This document shows positions 54,739-64,000 of a DNA stretch of 64,000 bases, piece after piece. Positions within the stretch are counted from its first letter, which is position 1, and each line of letters starts with the position of its first letter. The stretch is from Cunninghamia lanceolata (lineage: Eukaryota; Streptophyta; Pinopsida; Cupressales; Cupressaceae): NCBI GenBank assembly GCA_027924645.1, contig BSBN01001250.1, forward strand, positions 20,248,001 to 20,312,000, given 5' to 3'. A program made the translations under genes and the position numbers. Under the pieces are notes generated by a model that was not told the origin of the DNA, made no database searches, and worked only from the letters and a program-made list of their open reading frames with translations.

Positions 54739-56900
54739 TGTCATGCCCACATTTGCCATATGGTCATGAATCGATACCACGTTTCCATGTGGTCATGACA
54801 CAAAATATAATTTTTTTTTCCATACGACTCTAAACCCCCCTCGCACACAACATGCACGCTTGGTGACACACACACGTAACATGGTTGTATTCACAACACA
54901 CGTTAGGTGCGTCACACAAAGGCGAGGAAGTCAAACAAGTGCAGGATGATGCGAAACTCCTTTCACAATCCCTACAATGATGATAGCATCTAAGGGGGTG
55001 TGCATCGCAATAAGGACCGTTATGAGGGGTGGTCTCCATCTAGGAACCATCCCTAGGGTTTCCTAGGTGAAGTTGAAAAATGGTTTTGACCTAAGTCAAA
55101 ACCCTAACCCTATAATTAAACTATCAAATTTTAAATAAAATTAAAATGCGGGAAATAACATAATAAAGATAGATCAAACTATATTAACCATTTAAATTTA
55201 ACTAAGAAAATAAATAAAATTTAAAGCCTTTATTTAAAACATTTAATCACGCAAATTAAAACAAGAAATCTTAATAATTAAATAAATTAATTAAATTAAT
55301 CATCTCAACATTTTGCCATAAAAAATACATCAATATTCAGATACTAGATTCCCAAAAATTTTGCCAGCATAACACTATTCAGAGTATAAATTAACTAAAA
55401 AAATTTAGCAGCATAATGCCACCTTATGAACTATGTGAAAAATTAAATTAAAATTATATAATCATCTTCCAACTATAGGTCTATGACAAAAATAAATTAA
55501 ATAAATAAATAACATCAACTATAGCACTAAAACGTTAAATTAAATCAAATTAAATAACATCAACTATAGAACTATACCAAAAATAATTTAAATAAAAGAA
55601 TTAACTCCAACTATAGCTCCAAAGCAGTAAATTATAACAACTTCCCTAAGAGAGTTTAGAAGGGTAAGAAAAAGTTTAAAGGTATGTTTAACCACCTAAA
55701 GTTCAGGGCAACTCAACTAGCCCTAAATTGGGTTTATAAAAGCAAGTCAAATTCTAATTTGTCACTCACAAGATTATCTTTTATTTTGTAGGGAGACAAA
55801 AGTGGAGAGAGAAAATCCCTTCCCCAAGTGGGAAGGCTATTTTTCTAAAGTTTTGTTTTCCAAGGATTTTAATTTCCATGTTTTCTAAAATAGTTTATTT
55901 GCTAAGTTTGTTTTTCTTCCCTTTCCAGGTTAAAAAAAAAGGTTTAATTGCATAAAGTTTAAGAGACATTCAAAATTGTTCTTCCCAATAGAGTTTATTT
56001 GCTAAAGTTTAAAAAATAGGTCTCTGGAATAAAATTGGTTTTGACACAGTGAAATATATGTATATATAAATAAAAGAATGCTATCATCCCTCAATAATGG
56101 GTTATACTTTTTGGCGAAACTTGACATTGAAATCAATATTTTAAGCTATATCTTCACTTTCTGACACTTATAGCCACTAAACCGTTAGGAATTTGAAGAT
56201 GATGCAAACTAGTGATTTGTGAGATTTTGTTTGTAGATTCTAAATATATATATATTTTAAAATTTTGGAGTTAAATTGTAATTTTTTTGAGTCTCCTTTG
56301 ATAACCAGTTTTTAATAGTAAAGAATATTTTTTTAAAGTGATGTGTATTTTGTAGCACATAACTTTTTTTCTGTAAAGGATAAAATTTTGATTCTTTTGA
56401 ATTTAGATTGGTAACACCAATATATAGGGCATGCATTTGGTTTCATAATGTTTTGTTGAATATATTTTTTTTAATTAAGTTTTGAAGTCAAACCAATTAT
56501 AATTTAGACATAGGCGTATTCCGTAAAACATAACTTTTTTTGTATGTAACGAAGTTCATTTTTTTTTGTTGAAACAAGGACATCAATACCTAGGGCATAT
56601 ATATTTTTTAAATTTTTTTCAGTAATTTACTAATTTTCCATGTGTGTAGAACAGAGAACTTGATGTTCGATGAAAAACCTACATTCACAAGAAATAAAAA
56701 ATAAATATAATAATCAAATTAAATATATTTAAAATTATATTTTTTGGGAAGCTTATAATAAGGACTACATACAAAACATAAATTTTAAATGAGTTCATTT
56801 GATCCCTCAAAAGGTAAATCAAAATTGATTTTTTATCAGCATTTTGATAGGTGTAGAGGAGACTCCATTATAGGTATGGTTTAAAACTAGTGGCGTTCTA
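54739..56900 (-). repeat. reversed Tekay-like LTR (far end uncertain)
   Basis: From 54,739, TGTCATGCCCACATTTGCC and the following about 350 bases are the reverse complement of the end of the 4.7-kb LTR (46,770-47,117), with shared landmarks such as 'aatgatgatag' and 'tctaagggg'. No primer-binding site lies beside its end, so it is a solo LTR, a 3' LTR or a rearranged piece. The AT-rich DNA to about 56,900 is probably more LTR, but that is not demonstrated. Confidence 0.6.
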
Positions 56901-57057
56901 TCCAAGGGGGTTTGAATCTAATGAGGTTTGATCAAACCCTCTTCAATTAAAATACTTTAAATGGAACCTTTCAAGGACTAAATCATTATATTTTCTAAAA
57001 ATATGTGATTTCAGCAAAAATTAGGATGTCCCAGAAAGTGTAACCCATTATTGTGGC

Positions 57058-58932
57058 AGCACCCATATATACTGGGCATTGAGGGCACATTTATTATTTG
57101 GCATTTTGTTTTTAATTTTAGGCACCTTGTTCTTGTAGGATGCTACCTATACCCAGGAGAGGATGCTCATGTGTCATTGATTCTTGTGAGGCTTAGTCGC
57201 AAGCTACGCGTTCTGTGTCACCTTCTGAAGCCTGAAACTAGGAGGTACTTCTTGACATTGGGCCTCAGATATTGCAGGCACTTTAGGTCATTTTGGTGAG
57301 ACTACCACCTATTATGGATGGACTGCGAGTGGGGATACTAGTGATGTCAGCTAAGGATCACACATTAGCTCAGAGAGAGCGGAGTAGTAGTCCTCTACCG
57401 CATCGAGAGGATCACGAGGAGGAGATCGTCATGGAGTCAGTTCACTACGACCCCTTGGGATTTGACCAGCGGCTAGAGGTAGAGGGTCTAGTTCAGGGCT
57501 CCCGTGACCTTGGAGATCATATTAGAGACTTGCTTCAGCTAAATCCTCCTACTTTTGTGGGAGCTACTAAGGGAGATGAGGCTGAGGCTTGGCTCATTAG
57601 TTTAGATTGGTGCTTTGTGTTGTGTCCTTATGGGAGCAACATAAAGGCCTAAGTTGCCATTCACCTATTACGTGACACCACAACTACATGGTGGCGCATT
57701 GAGGAGCGCAAGCACCTTCTTTCCTTGGATACTCTTTCTTGGAGTACTTTTCTTGAGCACTATAAAGTGCAATACCTATCAAAGCACTATCACCAGTTTT
57801 GCATCGATGAGTTTCACAACTTGCAGCAAGGGGGATCCACAGTGGCTCAGTATGAGAGTTGATTTATAGAGTTGTCACAGTATGCAAAGTAACTTTGGGA
57901 TGAGAAAATTATTGTTAATAAGTTTATTAGAGGCTTGAATCCTGGGATAGTAGGATCAATGTGGATGGTCGATCCCTAGACCATGAGTGAGGCCATTGAG
58001 AAGGTGTACATTGCTGAGGAGATTCATGGGCAAAACCATGAGTCACGTGCATAATTTTAGAATCATAACCAACAGTAGGATCATGGTTTTCATAGGCCCC
58101 CACTCCCTCAAAAGGGAGGTTATAGAGCTACATCATTGCCTCCTAGGCCTCCATAGCAGCAGCTGTAGAGGTCTAGACCCCAACAAAGAGCACAAGGTGG
58201 CCACACTAGAGGATGACACTCTCAGGGACTGCATAGAGATCAGAGACATCAAGCACAGGCTGCAGGACCAACACAATCACATCAGTCTTATAGAGGCACC
58301 CAGAGTAGCTCAGGTAGATCAAGAGCTCAGCAGTCCAATAGGACACAGTCAGCACACATTTAGTTGAGAGGACCATGCTAAGTGTGTGGTGGCATTGGGC
58401 ACTTATCTAGAGAGTGTCCCCAGGGGTTTATAGCAGGAGGACAACGTGCTGGAGGTTCTAAGCAGATTGTAGGAGATGTGGGTAGATTCCATCATGTGTT
58501 TGTAGCAGTTGATAACCACCAGGCTAATTATCAGGCCTCAATCATTGAGACACTAGGTATGATTGGAGATATTCCTATTACTATATTGTTTGATTCTAGA
58601 GCTTTAGACTCCTTTATATCTCCATTGTTAGTGGAGCATTGCAGGCTGGTGGCTTCTAGGAAGGACGTTAGGTGGGAGGTCGAGTTAGCCATAAGGGCCA
58701 AGATGGCTGTAGACTCAGTGGTTCAGGATTGTGAGCTAGCACTTGGAGTTTTCACCCCAATTGTAGACCTTAGGGTCATACCCTTAGGATCCTATGGAGT
58801 GGTGCTAGGCATGGATTGGCTTTTGGCTCATAGATCCAAGCTTGATTGTAGCTGGAAGGTGATAGGTTGCCACAACGACCATGACACAACAACAAAGATT
58901 GTGGGAATGACAATGTGTGTAGTCAACATGTA
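57058..58932 (+). pseudogene. second Tekay-like gag-protease relic
   Basis: Related to the gag-protease at 31,900-33,880. The leader has the same 'ctgggc...gagggcacattatta' and 'gtaggatgc' phrases. One frame from 57,293 to 58,932 holds the gag domain (DLLQLNPPTFVGATKGDEAEAWL, WWRIEERK, FIRGLNPGIVG) and a zinc knuckle CVCGGIGHLSREC-like stretch with a TAA inside it (58,379). The protease motif reads FDSRALDSF instead of FDSGA (one G-to-A change). At least ten stops occur. No 5' LTR or primer-binding site is attached, and reverse transcriptase onward is missing. Confidence 0.85.
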
Positions 58933-59093
58933 GATCCTTTATGAATGACCCTTTTTTTTATGACCCTTAACAATGTTCTTGTTTTTCTAAAGAAACCTTC
59001 TATGTTTGATATTTAGTCTGAGGCATGTTTGTTCACTCTTTTGTGGTGTCATATGCTTGTAATCAAGGTAATGGTCTATTTTCCTTAGGCACT
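58933..59093. other. junction of unknown origin
   Basis: About 160 bases separate the plus-strand Tekay-like relic and the minus-strand gypsy element, matching neither. It is probably a deletion or rearrangement junction. Confidence 0.45.
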
Positions 59094-61260
59094 GAGACAG
59101 GCCGGTGCTTCTATTGACAGTGTCATTGTATGAGAACTCTACCTGAGCCAAAATTGAATCCCAACTAGCACCCTGCTCCTTGGTTAGGCATCTTAGGAGG
59201 TTTCCAAGTGACCTATTAATCACCTCTGTTTGTCCATCAGACTGAGGGTGATAGGCAGATGATAAGGACAAATTTGTACCTAGTCTCTTCCACAGTGTCC
59301 TCCAGAAGTGTCCAATGAACTTGGGGTCTCTGTCTGAGATTATGGACAAAGGTAAACCATGTAACCTGACTATTTCCTTGAAGAAAAGACCTGCTATGTG
59401 TGAGGCATCATGTGTGGTTCTACATGGGATGAAGTGAGCCATTTTTGAGAACCTATCTACAACCACAAAAATGCTGTCATGTCCATTCTTTGTTCTAGGC
59501 AAACCAAGTACAAAGTCCATACTTATGGAATCCCAAGGCTTTGAAGGAATAGGTAGAGGAGTGTATAAACCTACATTTGATGTATGCCCCTTTGCTCTTT
59601 GGCAAATTTGACAAGTTTCAACAAACTTCCTTACATCGGTTGGCAATTTTGGCCAAAAATAGTACCTCCTAACCAATTCTAGGGTCTTATCAATACCAAA
59701 GTGACTTGACATGCTGCCACAATGCTTTTCCCTGATTATATTCTCTCTAACAGATCCTCTTGGGATACACAACATGCTACCCTTGAAAAGATATCCATCT
59801 TGCAACAAAAAATCAGAAAAATCAGTATTATACCTTCTTGTCATGGCCTTGCAAGAGAGGTATGGTTCTTTGAAGTCTTCATCTACTATATACTGATCTT
59901 TAATGGCATGAATACCTGTACTTTCCAACTGAATAGTTTGCACAACAAGATTTCTCCTACTTAAGGCATCAGCTACCTTATTGGCCACTCCTTTCTTGTG
60001 TTTTATGGAGAAGGTGTATGCTTGGATGTACTCCATCCACTTGACATGTCTGTAATTCAAGAAGCTTAATGCATGGTTGTCAGTAAAAACTATAAATTCC
60101 TTTGGCAATAAGTAGTGTCTCCATTTCCTCAATGACTGAACCATGGCATATAACTCTAGATCATAGGTGGAGTAGTTTTGTTTTGCCTCATTTAACTTCT
60201 CACTAAAGAATGCTACAGGCCTCCCATATTGACTTAGGACTCCCCCAACAGCCCTCTTACTTGCATCACATTCTACCACAAAGACCTTGTCAAAATTAGG
60301 TAGCACTAGGACTGGTTTTTCTGAAATTTTTTTCTTTAACAGTTCAAAGGCTTTGTTGGCCTCATTTGTCCATACAAACACACATTTCTTGCCCCCTTTT
60401 ATGGTATCAACAAGTGGAGCACAAATGCCACTAAACCCTCTAATGAACTTTCTATAAAAGCTGCATAAACCATGGAAACTCCTTACCTCCGAGGCTGTTG
60501 TAGGTGTTGGCCAATTAAGAATGGCTGCAACCTTACTTGGATCCATTTTTAGGCTACCCTTGGAGATGACAAACCCCAAAAATATCAACTCTTCTTGTAG
60601 GAAGACACATTTGTCAAGATTGATTCTCAACTTCTCCTCTTGAAGCCTCTTGAGCACTTGATGGATATGCCTTATGTGGTCTTCCTTGTTGTCACTAAAA
60701 ATCAGTATATCATCCAAATATACAACAATAAACTTGTTAAGGAAAGGTTTTAGCACTTCATTCATCAATCTCATGAAGGTGCTTGGTGCATTTGACAAGC
60801 CAAAAGGCATGACAACCCATTCAAATAGTCCTTCATTGGTTTTGAAGGCGGTTTTCCACTCATCCCCTTCCCTTATCCTGATTTGGTGATAACCACTTTT
60901 TAGATCTATCTTGGTAAAATACTTAGCCCTACCCAAGCAATCCATTAAATCTTCTATTCTAGGCATTGGAAATCTATACCTGATAGTAATCTTGTTGATG
61001 GCCCTGGAATCAGTGCATAGTCTCCATGTTCCTTCCTTCTTAGGTGCAAGCACTGCAGGTACTGCACATGGGCTAATACTCCTCTTGATAAGTCCTCTAT
61101 CCAACAAGTCTTGGATTTGTCTTGCCACTTCAGCATTTTGCTCTGGGGTCAACTTGTAGGCTACTTGGTTTGGTAGGGTGGATCCAGGGATGAGATCAAT
61201 GCAATGACTAATCTCCCTCTTTGGTGGAAGGGCATCCTTGCCTTCATCGGCTATCACATC
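59094..61260 (-). pseudogene. pol of the truncated gypsy element
   Basis: Follows gag in the same frame across one TAG. Reverse transcriptase: YRFPMPRIEDLMD, KSGYHQIRI and active site YLDD at about 60,708-60,719. RNase H with CDAS, YDLELYAMV, TDNHAL and KVADALSRR, all four acids present. Integrase: HFGIDKTLELV...CQICQRAKG finger and SMDF, SDRDPKF and QTEVINR triad. The protein then loses similarity after NRSTGLS, where foreign DNA adds about 35 codons. It would have made the reverse transcriptase and integrase; without the integrase C-terminus it is inactive. Confidence 0.9.
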
Positions 61261-63078
61261 CTAGAACCTTTCCAATAGTTCTTCCACTTCCTTTGGTCCA
61301 ATCCTCCTAAGAGGTTGCTGCACTTTGACCTTCTTGGGATTCACATCCTTGGGCTTGATGACTACTGCAAAACATGGCACTTTCTCTTCCTTGAGGTTAG
61401 CCAAAAACTCTTTTTCACCTACCAACATAACTGAACTAGAAATGACTTTCTCTTTGCAATCATCAATCAAAGGAGTCATTGTAAACTTTTCACCATTCTT
61501 GGACAAATGAATTACATTGTTCTTACCATCATGTTGGGCACTTGTGTCATGTTGCCAAGGCCTTCCAAGAAGAAGGTGGCATGCATCCATATCCACTATC
61601 TCACAAAGAACCTTATCATGATATTCACCTATCTTGAATTCAACCCAACATTGCTCTTTCACCACAATTTGTTGTTCCTTGGTTAGCCAAAAGACTCTAT
61701 AGGGGTTAGGATGAGGCATTCTTTCCAATCCTAACTTAGTCACCATTTCATTAGAAGCCAAATTTTCAGAAGAACCTGAATCTACTATTACCTTGCAAAC
61801 TTTTCCTTTCACCTTGCAAGTGGTTCTGAACAAGTTGTTTCTTTGGGGCTGCTCCTTGGTGGCTGGCATGATGAGTGACCTATTGAACATGATGCATTCT
61901 CCACTCTCAGGTGCTGCAGACTTGGAAGAGGCTATTTGGTAACTTGTGGTGCTTTGACAGTCCTCTTCTTGAAGGAGTTGTACTCTTCTTTCTTTCTGAT
62001 TTGCAGCAGTGTTTCCCATCTTCTCCGGGCACCTAAAGGACTGATGTCCAATCTGATTGCAAGAGAAACACCTTCCAGTAAACACATTGGGACCTCTGCC
62101 CCCACTTCTTCCTCTGCCATTACCTCTGCCCCTAAACTGACCCTTATCAGCACTGTTTTTATCAGCCTGCCCTTGGCTGCCTTCTTGTGATCCGCCACCT
62201 TGGAATCTAGAGAAATTATCTCTATTTTGAAATCTGTCCCTGCCCCTAAAATTCTGATTTCCTCTGCCTCTGCTGCTGCTGCCAAAATCCCCTTTTCTTC
62301 TCTGCTTATCCTCAATCCTCAGTGCCATTTGAAAACACTTATGGACTGTCTCCGGGTTAAAGAGAGTTAATTCATCTTGAATGGAGAACTTGAGGCCATT
62401 AAGATACCTTGCAAGCTTCTGTTTTTCATTCTCAGGCATCTTGGCTTTCAATGTCATCTTGTGAAACTCCTCTGTGTAGGTGCTTACGTCCATGTCCTTT
62501 TGTCTCAAGTTGTGCAACTTCTTGTTCAAGTTGACCTCATAATCCTCAGGGACAAATTGCTTCTTGATTTCAAGTACCATCTTCCTCCATGTAGAGATAG
62601 GATTCCTATCATCTTCTATCCTCTCATTTTGAATACAATTCCACCAACTCAAGGCTGGCCCTTTCATTCTTGATTTGGCAATCTTCACTTTCTGATTTTC
62701 TGCCACTTCTTCACATTCAAAATAGTTCTCCATTGCCTCAATCCAATCAAGGCACTCCTCTGGATTCATCTTACCAGGAAACATAGGTAGGTCTACCTTA
62801 GTGTCCTTCCTACTCAACTTTCCAAGTGCATCTAGGAATTGTCTCTCTGACATGCCTCCTTGTGGCTCTTCCATAGGCACTTCTTCTTCCTCATCTTGAT
62901 CCTCTTCATCTGAATCCAAGATGACTTCTGACTTCTTCTTCTTGTCTTTGTCTTTCTTCAACTTTTCTATCTCAGCCTCCATCCTTTTGTTCTTGGCTGC
63001 TTGCTCTCTCACTATCTTTGCCAATTCGGCATTTGTCACCTTTGAAGGAATTTCCTCCTCTTCTTCTCTATCTCCCAT
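61261..63078 (-). CDS. gag-protease of the truncated gypsy element
   Basis: About 605 codons from the ATG at 63,078, chosen because it is the first after the primer-binding site; the frame is also open upstream into the LTR. Domains: acidic coiled coil (residues about 20-85, EIEKLKKDKDKKKK), gag domain (about 105-255: FPGKMNPEECLDWIEAMENYFE, VPEDYEVNL), an R/G-rich stretch, zinc knuckle CFSCNQIGHQSFRC (near 62,030-62,070), and protease VDSGSSENL (near 61,757-61,790) with LLGRPWQHD. The stop TAG at 61,261-61,263 sits where related proteins carry Q (ERF-Q-DV), so it is probably a CAG-to-TAG mutation of a gag-pol polyprotein. Confidence 0.85.
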   Translation of the reverse strand: MGDREEEEEIPSKVTNAELAKIVREQAAKNKRMEAEIEKLKKDKDKKKKSEVILDSDEEDQDEEEEVPMEEPQGGMSERQFLDALGKLSRKDTKVDLPMFPGKMNPEECLDWIEAMENYFECEEVAENQKVKIAKSRMKGPALSWWNCIQNERIEDDRNPISTWRKMVLEIKKQFVPEDYEVNLNKKLHNLRQKDMDVSTYTEEFHKMTLKAKMPENEKQKLARYLNGLKFSIQDELTLFNPETVHKCFQMALRIEDKQRRKGDFGSSSRGRGNQNFRGRDRFQNRDNFSRFQGGGSQEGSQGQADKNSADKGQFRGRGNGRGRSGGRGPNVFTGRCFSCNQIGHQSFRCPEKMGNTAANQKERRVQLLQEEDCQSTTSYQIASSKSAAPESGECIMFNRSLIMPATKEQPQRNNLFRTTCKVKGKVCKVIVDSGSSENLASNEMVTKLGLERMPHPNPYRVFWLTKEQQIVVKEQCWVEFKIGEYHDKVLCEIVDMDACHLLLGRPWQHDTSAQHDGKNNVIHLSKNGEKFTMTPLIDDCKEKVISSSVMLVGEKEFLANLKEEKVPCFAVVIKPKDVNPKKVKVQQPLRRIGPKEVEELLERF

Positions 63079-63088
63079 CTCTTTGATG

Positions 63089-63101
63089 GCTCTGATACCA
63101 C
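63089..63101 (-). promoter_or_regulatory. primer-binding site, tRNA-iMet (truncated gypsy element)
   Basis: GGCTCTGATACCA on the plus strand is the complement of TGGTATCAGAGCC, two bases from the LTR end at 63,103. Confidence 0.9.
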
Positions 63102-63102
63102 C

Positions 63103-64000
63103 TGATGCAGAGTGGCACAAGGGAAGCAACACATAAAGGTTTACTCTATTGTCCTTTGCCCACTCACCCACTTCAACTAGCCTTCAACCAACCAACCAAC
63201 CAAAGGCACATACAAGGCATATGAAGGATTTGATGTCCAGACTATTGTCCAACCCCTAAGGCTTCTCCAACACCTTAAGACAGATCAAAAAACACCTTCT
63301 ATGCAGTTGGTTTGATCTCCAACTTCCCAAAACTCTTCAACCTATACCTTGACTAGTAAGGCTACTAGCCCTCCAAACTAGGTTTTCTCAACAAAACTTG
63401 ACAAAATCCCAAAGGTCTAGGCAAAAAAATGATGGAATTGAACACCTTTCAGGGGACCCTAACAAACCTCCAAATCTCCTGCTCCAACTCTACTCCAGCA
63501 ATCTAGAACGCCTACTAGGTCTCTAGGCCTAATTGATCAATTTAGACTAGGTTACAAAGCAAGTGCTCAAAATTGGGTGCATAGGTCAGGGGCAGGAATT
63601 TGGAATGCTTCTACCATGTCCCTACAACACAAATCCATCATTTATTTGCTCACCCTAACAGGATTCTATCATCTACAACCTCAAATAGCATGAAATTGGC
63701 CAAATACAATGAAATACTTGACCTAGGGCATCACCTTAAAAATAGAAGACTACATTTTCTGACAAAAATATTTTGGAATCTTATAGTACATACCCCTAGC
63801 CTGCATTTCACCAGTTTTTGCAAATTTTCAACGGTGGAAATGCATTCTAGGGCCGGATTTCTATGGCTGCCCTAGAAAACAGGGTTTCTAGACCAGTTTT
63901 GAAAGAAAATTCAATAACTTTTGACTCCGACCACTTCAAGACCTCAAACTAGTTGCATTGGAACCCTGACTCCAAGAGATTTCAGAAAAATATCATTTGC
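63103..64000 (-). repeat. 5' LTR of truncated gypsy element (partial)
   Basis: Starts TGATGCAG in plus orientation and continues past the window edge. It contains (CAAC)n-like DNA at 63,184-63,203 and an 'aataacttttgactccga' phrase near 63,910. No partner LTR is present in this window. Confidence 0.7.

Larger units (their letters stand above)
59094..64000 (-). mobile_element. gypsy element, truncated at its 3' end and running off the window
   Basis: Minus-strand element with 5' LTR from 63,103 rightward, iMet primer-binding site (63,089-63,101), gag and pol. Pol stops abruptly inside the integrase C-terminal part at about 59,094, so the chromodomain (if any) and the 3' LTR are lost. Apart from one UAG the remaining 1,300 codons are open. 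Confidence 0.85.

Noticed and set aside
54739..57058. 5' LTR belonging to the plus-strand gag relic at 57,058
   Set aside because: Its orientation is opposite and no primer-binding site joins them.

Overview
This window is plant nuclear DNA made almost entirely of LTR retrotransposons. I found no host protein-coding gene and no rRNA, tRNA or CRISPR. The evidence is tRNA-iMet and tRNA-Arg primer-binding sites, Ty1/copia and Ty3/gypsy gag-pol relatives (Tekay-like and other chromoviruses, a Tat/Ogre-like element, a Sirevirus-like element), microsatellites and deep nesting. This suggests a large, repeat-rich plant genome, possibly a gymnosperm; the species cannot be told from the sequence.

Layout. 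(1) 1-8.3 kb: a minus-strand copia gag/protease relic is split inside its zinc-knuckle codons by a complete Sirevirus-like non-autonomous element (244-7484, target duplication GTTCC). That element has a zinc-knuckle gag relic and a long unrecognised reading frame, but no reverse transcriptase. (2) 8.3-14.5 kb: the copia LTR, simple repeats, a copia gag relic and anonymous DNA. (3) 14,561-49,889: a nested tower. A non-autonomous LTR element encoding one unrecognised 239-aa protein (target duplication AATGA) carries in its 5' LTR a 32-kb Tekay-like chromovirus with 4.7-kb LTRs. The chromovirus carries in its own 5' LTR an intact 12.2-kb Tat/Ogre-like element (17,199-29,430, duplication CATAC), and in its pol a 5.5-kb chromovirus (35,361-40,864, duplication TCTTG). 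(4) 49.9-57 kb: a copia RNase H relic with its 3' LTR start, anonymous AT-rich DNA and a reversed Tekay-like LTR. (5) 57-64 kb: a Tekay-like gag-protease relic, then a minus-strand gypsy element whose gag-pol is open except for one UAG and which is cut off at its integrase end; its 5' LTR runs off the window.

The Tat/Ogre-like element is the youngest and most complete. Its two 2,714-bp LTRs have equal length and I saw only two substitutions. Gag and pol are in the same frame, separated by one UAG. Pol has an intact second RNase H placed before the reverse transcriptase, while the RNase H in the usual position has lost its catalytic acids. Its LTR carries six perfect TGACGTCA palindromes just upstream of a TATA box. 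The Tekay-like LTR contains an unusual array of seven consecutive hairpins, present in both LTRs. The older elements are broken mainly by C-to-T type nonsense changes (CAG to TAG, CGA to TGA), as expected of heavily methylated, silenced copies.
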